Positions 1 through 8,270 of a stretch of 64,000 nt of DNA are shown piece by piece. The DNA comes from Porphyrobacter sp. CACIAM 03H1 (GTDB lineage Bacteria; Pseudomonadota; Alphaproteobacteria; Sphingomonadales; Sphingomonadaceae). The stretch is taken from positions 1-64,000 of the forward strand of contig NZ_CP021378.1 of the NCBI RefSeq assembly GCF_002215495.1, in the 5' to 3' direction. The translations under genes and the position numbers were made by a program. Within the stretch, counting starts at the first letter, position 1, and each line of letters begins with the position of its first letter. The notes below the pieces were generated by a model, which saw nothing but the letters and a program-made list of their open reading frames with translations, was not told where the DNA came from and did no database searches.

Positions 1-399
1 ATCCTCGCCTTCAGCCTTGGTGCGGCCATAGGCGGACTGGGGATTGCGGGCTGCGTCTGGCGCATAGGGGGTGGAGGAGGTGCCGTCGAAGACGTAGTCG
101 GTCGACACGTGCACGACCTTGCCGCCGGTCCCGGCCATGGCCTCGACCATCACGGCGACCGCGCCGGCGTTGATCGCACGCGCGGTCTCCTCGTCGCTCT
201 CGGCCTTGTCGACCGCGGTGTATGCGGCCGCGTTGAGGATCAGCTCGGGCGCTTCGACCACCAGCCTTGCGGTGAGCATCGGCACATCGGTGAGGTCGCA
301 GTCGGCAACGTCGATCGCGCTGATCTCGGCCCACGCGGGCGCAAGCCGCTGCAGCGCCCCGCCAAGCTGGCCACCAGCCCCGGTGATCAGCACTCTCAT
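1..399 (-). CDS. rfbD: dTDP-4-dehydrorhamnose reductase, partial
   Basis: Last step of dTDP-L-rhamnose synthesis: NADPH-dependent reduction of dTDP-4-keto-rhamnose in the cytoplasm. The gene begins at an ATG at 399-397 and runs off the left edge, so only the first 133 codons are present. They read as a Rossmann short-chain dehydrogenase: an N-terminal nucleotide loop ([13 protein letters not shown]), then NAAAYTAVDKAE, then VSTDYVFDG with the conserved Ser/Thr-Asp, then the catalytic YxxxK (YGRTK). The start overlaps the rfbC stop by four bases (ATGA), so it is probably translationally coupled as the third gene of the rfb operon. Confidence 0.93.
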   Translation of the reverse strand, partial: MRVLITGAGGQLGGALQRLAPAWAEISAIDVADCDLTDVPMLTARLVVEAPELILNAAAYTAVDKAESDEETARAINAGAVAVMVEAMAGTGGKVVHVSTDYVFDGTSSTPYAPDAARNPQSAYGRTKAEGED

Positions 400-941
400 G
401 GGAACACCAGCACATTGGCAAGCGACAGCCCGCGCGCGTCCTTGTCCGAGATGATCGGCGCCATGCCGATGGCGGGCCACTCGATCCCGACCGCAGGATC
501 GTCCCACGCCAGCGTGTGCTCCGACTGCGGCGCATAGGGCGCGGTGCACTTGTAGAGGAAGTCGGTGTCGTCCTCGAGCGTCAGGAAGCCGTGAGCAAAG
601 CCCTCGGGCACCCAGAACATCCGCTGGTTCTGGGCACTCAGCTCAACACCCACCCATTTGCCGAAATGGGGCGATGACCAGCGCAGGTCGACCGCAACAT
701 CGAACACCGCCCCCTTCGTCACCCGCACCAGCTTGCCCTGCGGACCCGGGTTCTGGAAGTGCAGCCCCCTCAGCACACCCTTCTGCGAGCGGCTGTGGTT
801 GTCCTGAACAAACTGCAGGTCGAGGCCCGCCTTGCGAAAGGCCTGTGCGTTCCAGGTCTCCATGAAGAAGCCGCGCGCATCACCGAATACCCGGGGCTCG
901 ATGATCAGCACCCCCGGCAGGGCGGTCTCGATAATCTTCAT
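396..941 (-). CDS. rfbC: dTDP-4-dehydrorhamnose 3,5-epimerase
   Basis: Epimerises dTDP-4-keto-6-deoxyglucose at C3 and C5, the third step of dTDP-rhamnose synthesis. The 181 residues match the usual family length. The cupin fold is recognisable from GVLRGLHFQ, which carries the catalytic base His near residue 62, from [13 protein letters not shown], from the [10 protein letters not shown] loop and from [11 protein letters not shown], with the conserved Tyr. Start and stop overlap rfbA and rfbD by four bases each, so the three genes form one coupled operon. The product feeds rhamnose-containing O-antigen or exopolysaccharide. Confidence 0.96.
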   Translation of the reverse strand: MKIIETALPGVLIIEPRVFGDARGFFMETWNAQAFRKAGLDLQFVQDNHSRSQKGVLRGLHFQNPGPQGKLVRVTKGAVFDVAVDLRWSSPHFGKWVGVELSAQNQRMFWVPEGFAHGFLTLEDDTDFLYKCTAPYAPQSEHTLAWDDPAVGIEWPAIGMAPIISDKDARGLSLANVLVFP

Positions 942-1843
942 CCCGGCTCCTGTTCGGTCAGCAGGGCAAGGAGATACTCGCCATAGCCCGACTTGCGCAG
1001 CGGCTCGGCAATCTCGCGCAGCCGGTCGGCAGTGATGAAGCCCTGACGCCAGGCAATCTCCTCGGGGCAGCAGATCTTGAGTCCCTGCCGCTCTTCGGTG
1101 ATGCGCACATAGGTCGCCGCATCGAGCAGCGAGGCATGGGTTCCGGTGTCGAGCCAGGTGAAGCCCCGCCCCATGATCTCAACCGACATGCTCCCTTCCT
1201 CGAGGTAAAGCCGGTTGAGATCCGTGATCTCGAGCTCGCCGCGCGCCGAAGGCTTCATATCCCGCGCGCGGTCCACCACGGTCTCGTCATAGAAATAGAG
1301 GCCGGTCACCGCGTAGTTCGACTTGGGGACCTTCGGCTTCTCCTCGATCGAGATCGCCTTGCCGGCCGCGTCGAACTCGACAACCCCGAAGGCCTCAGGA
1401 TCATTGACCCGGTAGGCGAACACCGTCGCGCCGGCGGGCCGGGCATTGGCGTTCTGCAGCAGCGTGGGAAGCCCGTGGCCGTAGTAGATGTTGTCGCCGA
1501 GGATCAGCGCGCTCGACCCGCCGCGCACGAAATCCGCACCGATGTGGAACGCCTGCGCCAGGCCCTCGGGCCTGGGCTGCACCTCATAGAACAGCGACAC
1601 CCCGAAGTCCGACCCGTCACCGAGCACCCGTTTGAACTGCGCGGCATCGTCAGGCGTCGTGATGATCAGGATCTCGCGCATCCCCGCGAGCATCAGCGTG
1701 CTCAGCGGATAGTAGATCATCGGCTTGTCGAACACAGGCATCAGCTGCTTCGAAACACCGCGTGTCAGCGGATAAAGCCGAGTGCCAGAGCCACCCGCGA
1801 GAATGATGCCGCGTCTTGTTATCTGCCCCTCGGACAATGTCAT
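938..1843 (-). CDS. rfbA: glucose-1-phosphate thymidylyltransferase
   Basis: Makes dTDP-glucose from dTTP and glucose-1-phosphate, the first step of the rhamnose pathway. The 301-residue protein starting at the ATG at 1843 ([12 protein letters not shown]) has the nucleotidyltransferase signature [11 protein letters not shown] at about residue 15. It also has [13 protein letters not shown], the substrate-binding LGDNIYYG region, and [20 protein letters not shown]. The same frame is open for another 74 codons upstream, but that stretch has no family similarity and would make the protein too long. A weak purine-rich site (AAGGCAGCAG) precedes the chosen ATG. It is the first gene of rfbA-rfbC-rfbD. 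The usual second enzyme, rfbB, is not in view. Confidence 0.95.
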   Translation of the reverse strand: MTLSEGQITRRGIILAGGSGTRLYPLTRGVSKQLMPVFDKPMIYYPLSTLMLAGMREILIITTPDDAAQFKRVLGDGSDFGVSLFYEVQPRPEGLAQAFHIGADFVRGGSSALILGDNIYYGHGLPTLLQNANARPAGATVFAYRVNDPEAFGVVEFDAAGKAISIEEKPKVPKSNYAVTGLYFYDETVVDRARDMKPSARGELEITDLNRLYLEEGSMSVEIMGRGFTWLDTGTHASLLDAATYVRITEERQGLKICCPEEIAWRQGFITADRLREIAEPLRKSGYGEYLLALLTEQEPG

Positions 1844-2331
1844 CTGCTGCCTTTTGGTCGCCGGTCCCGCACTGCGGCTGGCATCTGCGCAATCTGTGGT
1901 CAAGGACAAGCTTGAACCGGCACCCATTATGGCACGGGGTCCAACGCAGCAGGCCGTGGATCCGACCAAGAGGCGGCTCCTGCTCCGCGGTCTGACAACT
2001 GCAGCCGGGGCCATCGCTGCCGGATTCTTTGCCGCGGAAACGATCGCTTGCGCAATACCGTGCAAGGGCGATTCCTTCCGCTCCTGCCGGCATCATGAAG
2101 GTTCGAAGCGACAGGACCGATGGGACGGACATCGCGCAGGGAGATGCAGGTTGCCGGCGGGACGTTCCCCGTTCTCCCGCGGCGGCCGACTTCTGGCTAC
2201 AACGTCGGCAGCAGGCACAGAGGAATAGCTCGGAGACCTCTCCTCTCCCGCAATCGGGGATCGCCCCGCCTGCGGCCACGCAAAACAAGAGTCGCGCGGA
2301 CAGCGGGGCAGACCCGATTGCGGACAAGGGA
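1844..2331. other. intergenic stretch between rfbA and the LuxR-type gene
   Basis: This should hold the rfb promoter and the transcription end of the minus-strand regulator at 2332-2973. The only readable element is a short plus-strand frame with a Tat-like N-terminus (1929-2228), listed separately. No transposase, RNA gene or clear terminator was seen. Confidence 0.5.
1929..2228 (+). pseudogene. possible remnant of a Tat-exported protein (N-terminal part only)
   Basis: A 99-codon frame from the ATG at 1929 begins with about 15 polar residues. A twin-arginine-like core (KRRLLLRGL) follows, then a hydrophobic Ala/Gly-rich segment and a small-residue region, which is the layout of a Tat signal peptide. 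After about 45 residues the translation becomes Arg/His/Cys-rich and loses any protein-like character. The likely reading is a gene start whose body has been lost or frameshifted. Chance is not excluded: the ribosome site is poor and the mature part is not recognised. Confidence 0.25.
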
Positions 2332-2973
2332 TCAGGCGGCGAGGGTCAAACGCCCCATGGTCGATTCCATCTTCATGCGGATCGCCTCGGCGGCGTGGCG
2401 AGCGCCGAGCTTGTTCATCATGTTCGCGCGGTGGATCTCGACCGTTCGTGGACTGATGTGAAGCTGCCGTGCGATGTCCTTGTTGGAGTTACCCGCAGTC
2501 AACGCATCAAGCACCTCACGCTCGCGCTCCGACAGCGCGGCAAGCCGGCGCTGAGCGTGAATGACGCGCTGGCGCCATTGGCTCACCTGGGCCGCTTCCC
2601 GACCGATCCGTGAAAGACAGGACGCAAGGCGCTCGGGGCGCAGGGGCAGGGACAGGTAATCGAGCGCGCCCGCCTTGATCGCCTCAACCACGCGGCCGGG
2701 CGACGGCTCGACGTCCATCGCCACAACCGGCAGGGAAATGCCCAGAGACATGAGGCGCTCCAAAGCGAACCCGACGCCGCCGATCTGAGGGCAGTCGCGA
2801 ACGAAAATGATCCCAGCGCGCGGCGGGTGAACCGAAAGTTCCGAGTAGTCGCTGTACAGTTCGCAATGCCGCCCGACAGAGCGTCCAACCCGTACCAGCT
2901 CGGCCCTGACCTGAATGTCGGCCTCGACGAAGTGCAGCGGCATGCTGGAAGAAGTATCGTGTTCGTGTTGCAT
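2332..2973 (-). CDS. LuxR/FixJ-family transcriptional regulator with degenerate receiver
   Basis: A 213-residue DNA-binding regulator. The start at 2973 is chosen because AAGGGG lies six bases before it; the frame is open a further 15 codons upstream. Residues about 10-125 follow the receiver fold of FixJ-type regulators, but key phosphorylation residues are missing. The conserved Thr/Ser position reads VVAMD, the conserved Lys position reads LSLPLRP, and the phospho-acceptor Asp is displaced (IIFVRDCPQ). Residues about 145-205 are an intact LuxR HTH (LSEREREVLDALTAGNSNKDIA, then SPRTVEIHRANMMNKLGA). It is probably controlled by something other than classical phosphotransfer. No sensor kinase is adjacent. 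The target is unknown. Confidence 0.85.
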   Translation of the reverse strand: MQHEHDTSSSMPLHFVEADIQVRAELVRVGRSVGRHCELYSDYSELSVHPPRAGIIFVRDCPQIGGVGFALERLMSLGISLPVVAMDVEPSPGRVVEAIKAGALDYLSLPLRPERLASCLSRIGREAAQVSQWRQRVIHAQRRLAALSEREREVLDALTAGNSNKDIARQLHISPRTVEIHRANMMNKLGARHAAEAIRMKMESTMGRLTLAA

Positions 2974-3638
2974 GGCATTCCCCTTTTCCATGCTCCACAC
3001 ACTGCCATGCGTAAACATGGTAAACAGAAAAGAAGTTAATCCGTAGCTCTACTTATGGGCGGGTGTGCGAAACGCGGGGCCTGAAAAGATCCATTATCGA
3101 CAATCATCCTATTCGGTGGCATATTCCCTCCGAAATGGAAGGAAGAGTGGATGCTTACCAAAAGAGAGATTTTGTGGTTGCACGCACTCCAGGCAGACTT
3201 CGCTCGCATGAGGGATTGGGTCGCGGTCGGTCATGTGCAGGGCCTGATCGACCACATCGCAGATGAGCATGGTCTTGCGGGCGGCCCACTGCCGAACATC
3301 GGTACCGGACTCGAGATGCATTGACAGCGGAAGGCACAAGGCCCCCGCGCGCGGCAGGTCTCCAAGGTCGGGGGGCCGGATGCCGCAAGGCTTTCGCAGC
3401 GGCATTGGCCGGAACTGGCCTGAAAAGGTCCTTAGGCCCAGTCTTTACCGCGATTGCTGATATCGGCAAACCCGTCGCGCCGCGCGGTAGACAATTGGGC
3501 GCCACAGTCTCGCCTGGACGATCGGCAGTGCCCCGCACCATTAATCAAGCGCCATGAACGCTCGCTCGGTTAACCTTACCTTAGAGCTTGTAGTGACATG
3601 GCCATATGCACACGAAGGTTGAGGGATCAGGGACACAG
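2974..3638. other. intergenic stretch with PilZ-gene promoter signals
   Basis: About 660 bp between the divergent LuxR-type gene and the PilZ gene starting at 3639. No frame here looks like protein. Near the right end are TTAATCAAGCGC (3541-3552), nearly repeated upstream of the small gene at 6502, and a CtrA-like TTAA-N7-TTAG at 3570-3584. Confidence 0.5.
3570..3584 (+). promoter_or_regulatory. CtrA-like site TTAA-N7-TTAG
   Basis: The bases read TTAA, seven bases, TTAG, one mismatch from the CtrA consensus TTAA-N7-TTAA. The site lies 54 bp before the preferred start of the PilZ gene at 3639. A related TTTA-N7-TTAG sits 51 bp before the next PilZ gene (4735-4749). The match is visible; the assignment to CtrA is inference. 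Confidence 0.4.
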
Positions 3639-3998
3639 ATGACGAGCGTGAGGAACTCCACTGGCGATCCCCAAGCGAAGGGACGCCCAGCCGATCGTCG
3701 CTGGAGCGCCCGGCTCGTGATGAACGTGCCGGTCGTCCTGAAGGACGCAAACGGCCGGAATGTGCCCGCCAGCATTGTCAACATGGCCGAGGACGGATTG
3801 ATGATCGCATTCGATCCGCGCCATGAGATTACGACCTATTCGATCTTCTCGATCGAGATAGAAGCCCATTGCAACCTGCAGTGTTACGCGGTCTGGATCG
3901 ACCGCGGCCGCGCTGGAATGCAATTGACACTTCCCGTTCACCCCGCCGTTCTCAACGGGCTGGTGCGCAGATACCCTTTGCCCACGCCGGGCGTCTGA
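3639..3998 (+). CDS. single-domain PilZ protein
   Basis: A small cytoplasmic protein of 119 residues from the ATG at 3639, which follows AGGGACACAG; an in-frame ATG at 3606 would add 11 residues. It is essentially one PilZ domain, the family that binds cyclic di-GMP. An RxxxR motif is seen in RRWSAR. The second motif reads NMAEDG, where the consensus is (D/N)xSxxG, so Ser is replaced by Ala and binding may be weakened. The beta-barrel continues through CYAVWIDRGRAGMQ. It is the first of several PilZ singletons in this region. Partner and target are unknown. Confidence 0.85.
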   Translation: MTSVRNSTGDPQAKGRPADRRWSARLVMNVPVVLKDANGRNVPASIVNMAEDGLMIAFDPRHEITTYSIFSIEIEAHCNLQCYAVWIDRGRAGMQLTLPVHPAVLNGLVRRYPLPTPGV

Positions 3999-4800
3999 AA
4001 CCTCCGCAGCGGGATTTCTCCTCCCCGGGGGTCGAGAAGCCTGTCACCCGCCAATGATTGGGGTCGGCTAGGTCGGCCGGACACCTGGACCGCGTGATGG
4101 GTCCTGCTGCAGGCCGGGGCTTTCGCTGCAGGTCGGCGCGTGAGCGCCATTAACCGGGGCTCCTCCTGGGGCACAGCTCATCAGCAACGAAGAATGATGA
4201 AAGCGCGGGTGAACCGGCTTCATGCCCGCTGCCACCGCGTCTCGCCGGCCACATGCCGCGACAGATAGCCGCCGCACACACCAGAGCTTTCGCGCGCGAG
4301 GTATGGGCCCAAAGAGTTCAGGGAGGTTGCAGCCATGATCCGCCGCGCGCGCCGGCCCGCCTCACCTGCATGGCGCAAGCGGCCCTTGGGCAAGCACTTT
4401 GGACCGACAGGCCGATGTCGAGATCCCTGCTATTGCGCATGCGCTGCAGGATCTGCGGGCGACCCGGAGGTTCGAAGTGACTGTAGGAAAATTGGCCGCC
4501 AGCCGTCCGTGGGTGCATCTGGTAGGGGACTGGCGGCCAACCTTGTGTCGGAGTGAACCGCACAGGCTCGCTCCTGATGACCAGTACATGATTAGGGGAT
4601 TTGGTTTAAACCCTCGAAACCAACGACATCAGTATCTTCGCTGAGCCGAAAGTTTTTCCCGGGCATCCTCGGCACGCTTCTCCCAGGAGACATTTTCTCG
4701 CGCTCGCGCCGGCATCCACTCAAGACACGCGAGCTTTACCTTCTCTTAGCACATCAGGGATGATCATACCCCGCGGAGGGTGCGAGGGTAAGCCACCAAC
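3999..4800. other. 800 bp without a convincing gene
   Basis: All frames of this spacer were considered. The open ones are short, Arg/Pro/Ser-rich and lack good ribosome sites. A 10-bp palindrome GGTTTAAACC lies at 4603-4612 and a CtrA-like TTTA-N7-TTAG at 4735-4749. Nothing else is recognised. Confidence 0.5.
4735..4749 (+). promoter_or_regulatory. CtrA-like site TTTA-N7-TTAG
   Basis: The bases read TTTA, seven pyrimidine-rich bases, TTAG, starting 66 bp and ending 51 bp before the PilZ gene at 4801. Spacing and sequence resemble the element at 3570-3584 in front of the preceding PilZ gene. Two mismatches from the CtrA consensus make this tentative. Confidence 0.25.
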
Positions 4801-5238
4801 GTGCAGACAGGCTGGATCATGGTTCGAAATATCTGTGACATAAACCGCCGCAACCTCGCCGCGGAAGGCTTCGAGCAGGATGAGCGGGCTTTCGAGCGGC
4901 ATCGGACCTTCATCGCCGTGACGCTGAGAGGTGCCACGGGGAACGTCTATCCCGCCACGATCGAGAACATTTCCTTTGCCGGCTGCATGGCGAGCCTGCA
5001 ACTTGCTGATCGCATCAAGCGCGAGCGCGTCATCAGTGTCAGGTTCGGCGCATCTGTCCACGTTATCGGACGCGTGGTCTGGTCGCGAAACAACCAGGTG
5101 GGGCTTCGCTTCACGTCGCTGTTCGACCGCAACCGGATCGCAGCCGATGAGCGGCCAACGGCGGAGCAGGAGATTTCCAGCGACGCGCGCAGCGCCTTGC
5201 GCCTCGTCCCCGATGAGACGTCGGGGCACGGCTGCTGA
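4801..5238 (+). CDS. single-domain PilZ protein
   Basis: A 145-residue cytoplasmic PilZ protein, expected to bind cyclic di-GMP. The frame opens with GTG at 4801; an ATG at 4819 is an alternative start, and neither has a strong ribosome site. The binding motifs are present: RxxxR in RAFER followed by HR (about residues 29-35), and (D/N)xSxxG as NISFAG near residue 56. The barrel strand VIGRVVWSRNNQVGLRF follows. The C-terminal 35 residues are polar and probably disordered. It is second in a series of PilZ singletons on the same strand, each with its own long upstream spacer, so probably transcribed alone. Confidence 0.85.
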   Translation: MQTGWIMVRNICDINRRNLAAEGFEQDERAFERHRTFIAVTLRGATGNVYPATIENISFAGCMASLQLADRIKRERVISVRFGASVHVIGRVVWSRNNQVGLRFTSLFDRNRIAADERPTAEQEISSDARSALRLVPDETSGHGC

Positions 5239-5841
5239 ATGCGAGTTAACCGGCGCGGCCATGGAAGCGACATCTCGAGAGCCATACCGGATCTCGCAAG
5301 GCAGCCCAAGGCGCAGCGGGAGGATCGCTGGCGAGCAAGGGCCCCGGAAATCCGCTCGCTCATGTCCCTGAGCACCGGCGGGCTTGGGGGGACATGCCGC
5401 CGTCCTTGCCCACCCATGATCCTACAGAGGATGGCGAGGCGCAACTGCCTGGCCATGCCTCGCCTGCAAGAGCCACGGCTCGCCTGATCTGCCGAGTATG
5501 GTCGGAACTGCGAGCACAGCCAAGCCGACCGGGACAGACCTTCACCGGTTGCAGGCGGCGGGTAAGAGAACCAACGTGACTTACGTACGGCTTCTTTCTC
5601 TCCCTCCCGATCAGCCTTGTTCCCGCACGGTCTTCCCCGCCCGGGCAGGCATGTCAGTTTACCGTCATTAAGGGTTTCTCCATGGGTCAGCGTTAGGCAA
5701 GTCAATCGAAGCATGAGGCTCGGCGAGGTCACCAGGCGTGGTCGGGATCGGTAGGGGGTAGCGCCCCGCTGGTCAGAACCTGCAGTGATGTTCCGGCACG
5801 GCCTCTGCATCGGGGTCGCAGGAGCTTGAGGAGACCAACCG
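5239..5841. other. 600 bp without a convincing gene
   Basis: The spacer between two PilZ genes. Short frames here lack coding character or recognisable domains. TTTACCGTCATTAAGG at about 5656-5671 loosely resembles the TTAA-containing elements before the other PilZ genes, but its spacing differs. Nothing else was identified. Confidence 0.45.
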
Positions 5842-6294
5842 ATGAATTATCCGATGACGCCGCCGCTCAGCGGGGTTCGCGAACGCACTGCAAGCGCCGT
5901 CGCGATCGACGAGCGCCAGACCCTCAGGAGATGCCTGAGGCGGCCGGTGCAGCTTCAGGATTCAGGCGGGCTGAAATGTTCCGCCATCATGGTTGATATC
6001 TCGGAGACCGGTTGCCAATTGCAGTTTGACGGGTTCGTCTCGATCCAGGTCGGCCGAATTTACTGTGTCAAGCTCGAGGGCACCGAGGCGCTCGGCGCAT
6101 ACGCCATCTGGACTGACCGGGAGAGATCCGGATTTTTCTTCGCATCCCCGCTTTACACTGCAGTCGTCGAGCACATCGCCGGCAGAGCGACGCCGCCCCG
6201 CGCCGAGCCAGATGTCGCGAGAACGCTACCTTCCGTTCCCCGCGCAGCCCCGTTCAACTCGAGCCGGCCGCCTAAACTTTTCGCAGTTGTCTGA
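5842..6294 (+). CDS. single-domain PilZ protein
   Basis: A 150-residue PilZ protein with a clear start: GAGGAG lies eight bases before the ATG. The RxxxR motif is in RRCLRRPVQL at about residues 31-40 and the (D/N)xSxxG motif is a canonical DISETG near residue 55, so cyclic di-GMP binding is expected. The barrel continues through YAIWTDRERSGFFFASPLY. The last 40 residues are Pro/Ala/Arg-rich without a recognised fold. Third of the plus-strand PilZ singletons; no operon partner is adjacent. Confidence 0.88.
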   Translation: MNYPMTPPLSGVRERTASAVAIDERQTLRRCLRRPVQLQDSGGLKCSAIMVDISETGCQLQFDGFVSIQVGRIYCVKLEGTEALGAYAIWTDRERSGFFFASPLYTAVVEHIAGRATPPRAEPDVARTLPSVPRAAPFNSSRPPKLFAVV

Positions 6295-6501
6295 TTTGAA
6301 TGTGGAAATGGCCCCTCCCGCTTGGAAGCCAAGGCAGCGTCAGGCACCATTCGGGTCCAACTGTTGCGAATTTGCGACACACAGCGTGTGCAAACCTTTG
6401 CGAGACTTGTAGATATCCGCCAATAGCCTTAATCAAACGCTATCGTTGTATCCGGCTCAGGGAGGGCCGGCAATTCGCGGCATTCGCAAGAGGGGAGAAG
6501 C

Positions 6502-6669
6502 GTGTCCGCCGTCATTCTTGCAGATCTTGAACAGATCCTGAGCCGCCTCGATGAAGCGGGCGAGGCCTTGTGCGCCGCGCAGCTCCAGATGGTGATCGAC
6601 ACCCTCGAGAGGCGCTGTGATGCGGACGTCCGCGGACACGCGCCTCTCATGCGCAGCAAGGCCGATTAG
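6502..6669 (+). CDS. small helical protein, member of a local three-gene family
   Basis: A 55-residue protein starting at GTG 6502, directly after AGAGGGGAGAAGC, an excellent ribosome site. It is predicted to be mostly helical. Its core (ILADLEQILSRLDEAG, then AAQLQMVIDTLE) resembles the small proteins at 17555 and 19268, which share a pattern of acidic helix, short gap, then A-x-[HQ]-[LV]-x-M-x-[IL]-D-x-L. The gene is convergent with the MarR-like gene and their ends overlap by four bases (6666-6669). TTAATCAAACGC lies 62 bp upstream. Function is unknown; a role as a partner of the winged-helix protein is only inferred from position. Confidence 0.6.
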   Translation: MSAVILADLEQILSRLDEAGEALCAAQLQMVIDTLERRCDADVRGHAPLMRSKAD

Positions 6670-7154
6670 AGGAAGGCCGTAAGAGCGCGCTCCACCTTAA
6701 CCTTCCCGCCATCGGTCATTTGGATGACCGTGCGCCGCTTGTCCTCAGGGTCGGGCTTTCGCTCGATCAGCATCATGTTCTCGATGACCTGAAGCCAACG
6801 CAATCCCGTTGTGGTGGGACAGCCGCCACCAATGCAGGCGCTCGTCACCGAGATCTTCTTGCCAGTGACCCTGGCCTGATACAGGTCCAGCATCATGTCC
6901 CACGCGGGGCTGACTGCAAATCCCGTCATGTCGAAAATCTCGTCAACCTTGCGCCGCGCCGAGTAAATCTTCGCGGCGAGCCCAGCAAGCGTGGCCTGGG
7001 TGGGAATGACGGAGAGTTGGTCATCCGAGAATGACCGCAGCTCGATAGCAAGGGCCTCCATGCGGTCGGCAATCGTCTGTCGCCGGTCCTGCTGCCCAAT
7101 CGAAGCTGTCGGCGTGTGGCCTTCGGGCTGATATTCGGCAAGCTGTGTTCTCAA
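6666..7154 (-). CDS. MarR-like winged-helix protein (paralogue 1)
   Basis: A 162-residue transcription factor of the MarR-like winged-helix type. The start is placed at TTG 7154, preceded by GGAGGAGG at good spacing; an upstream TTG at 7169 lies on the ribosome site itself. The DNA-binding part is about residues 75-155: PAWDMMLDLYQARVTGKKIS, a recognition-helix region with VTSACIGGGCPTTTGLRWL, and a wing of the type RKPDPEDKRRTVIQMT. The same block occurs in the proteins at 15645 and 19334, so the window carries three paralogues. Its end overlaps the small gene at 6502. Ligand and targets are unknown. Confidence 0.82.
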   Translation of the reverse strand: MRTQLAEYQPEGHTPTASIGQQDRRQTIADRMEALAIELRSFSDDQLSVIPTQATLAGLAAKIYSARRKVDEIFDMTGFAVSPAWDMMLDLYQARVTGKKISVTSACIGGGCPTTTGLRWLQVIENMMLIERKPDPEDKRRTVIQMTDGGKVKVERALTAFL

Positions 7155-7509
7155 GACTGCCTCCTCCAAGTTAGTCGGAAGTTCCCCCTAGGGAACCAAC
7201 CTACTTGACGATCTCCGGTTCCTACGTGTGGTAAATTTAGCTTCGCGCGCGTGCATGCCCGTATTGTTGCGTAGCGGCGAATCCTCCGGGCTTTGGGGGC
7301 TAGAGCCCCGACAGAAATGCCCGAAGCAGTGCTTCCGGCTGACCGCAAGCCGCCGAATCAATAGTTTGGATTGATACTTGGCGGCGGCAGCACAACCTTG
7401 CCGGGCGCGCAATGCGAAGGTCAGGACCTACTCCCATCACGCCGCTCCGCCTGCAGCTTCGCGAGTGGCGCGGCCGCTGGACGACGTGCCTGTGACGGCC
7501 GCAAGCTCC
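7155..7509. other. intergenic, probably decayed coding sequence
   Basis: Between the MarR-like gene and the recognisable DUF1800 tail. The stretch just before 7510 may be the eroded body of the DUF1800 gene, but no family motif is readable upstream of about 7510. Confidence 0.35.
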
Positions 7510-7587
7510 AACGAGGATCGCATCCGCCGCGTCCATATCGGCGCGATGCTGATCCTCGCATCAACCGACTACCTGATCCAGAAATGA
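7510..7587 (+). pseudogene. C-terminal remnant of a DUF1800-type gene
   Basis: The last 25 codons before the TGA at 7585-7587 read NEDRIRRVHIGAMLILASTDYLIQK. That resembles the usual end of DUF1800 proteins, where a charged stretch is followed by a hydrophobic helix and a (S/T)PDYL(I/V)Q(K/R)-like tail. Upstream codons show no family similarity, so most of a 500-residue gene is gone. The position supports this reading, because DUF1800 genes usually sit directly before DUF1501 genes and a DUF1501 remnant starts 46 bp downstream. The assignment rests on few residues. Confidence 0.45.
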
Positions 7588-7632
7588 ACCGGCTGCACCC
7601 TCGCAAGAGGCAGTCCAGTAGGGCAATCAAAC

Positions 7633-8146
7633 ATGTTCATCGGCAAGGCCAACGCAATCTCGCGACGCGCTTTTTTACAACGCTCCAGCCAGCTGGCGAT
7701 AATGGGGGCAGCCTCCTCCTATGCCATGGGCCTTGCGGGCCCTGCCGAGGCCGCCGCCATCGAAAGCAGCGGCGGCTAGATGGCGCTCGTTGGTATCTCC
7801 CTCTATGGCGACAATGACCATGGCAACACTCTCATCCCCTTCGATGCCAAAAACTACGCCCGCTATGCCGCCATCAGGGGCGAGGTTGGCTCGGAAGAGG
7901 CTGCCGGAATTGCCCTGTCCCGCGCATCACTTGCCAACACGGTCTTGCGCACGCCTGATGATCAGCGGCTGACAGGTCGGTGGCGGACGATTGCTGCCGA
8001 CAACCTCGGTGGATGAATACTCTGCCACGCTTGCTCAGTGGCTGGGGGTGGCGGCCTCGGAGCCCCCGTCGGTCGCGCCGAATACTGGCAGTTTCGCAAG
8101 CCCCGATCTGGGGTTCATGAGACAGGCAGCAACAACCGCCGCATGA
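7633..8146 (+). pseudogene. broken DUF1501 (Tat-exported) gene
   Basis: DUF1501 proteins are Tat-exported, sulfatase-like proteins of about 450 residues. Three pieces survive. From ATG 7633 there is a Tat signal peptide with SRRAFLQ and a signal-peptidase region near AGPAEAA. In the same frame a TAG (7777-7779) interrupts what is normally GYKALV, and the frame then continues as ALVGISLYGDNDHGNTLIPFD and YARYAAIRG, typical of DUF1501 N-termini. In the +1 frame, 8012-8146 gives DEYSATLAQWLGV and GSFASPDLGFM, matching the family C-terminus. A nonsense mutation, a frameshift and a large internal deletion make this a clear pseudogene. Confidence 0.85.
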
Positions 8147-8270
8147 CACTGACGTTCCCACACCAGCGCCGCGGCAAACAAGTGATGGCTGTCTCGCACG
8201 TGTCGCCCGAATCAGATATGTCCTGATCCGCGTCTCGAGGAGTTCGGTACCCGATCGGATCTTCGGTCCT

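Noticed and set aside
1844-2065. 74-codon N-terminal extension of rfbA
   Set aside because: The extension has no similarity to thymidylyltransferases, and the ATG at 1843 gives the normal N-terminus and length.
8170-8270. tRNA-like sequence before the terminator
   Set aside because: No T-loop GTTCRANNC box, acceptor pairing or CCA end could be assembled.
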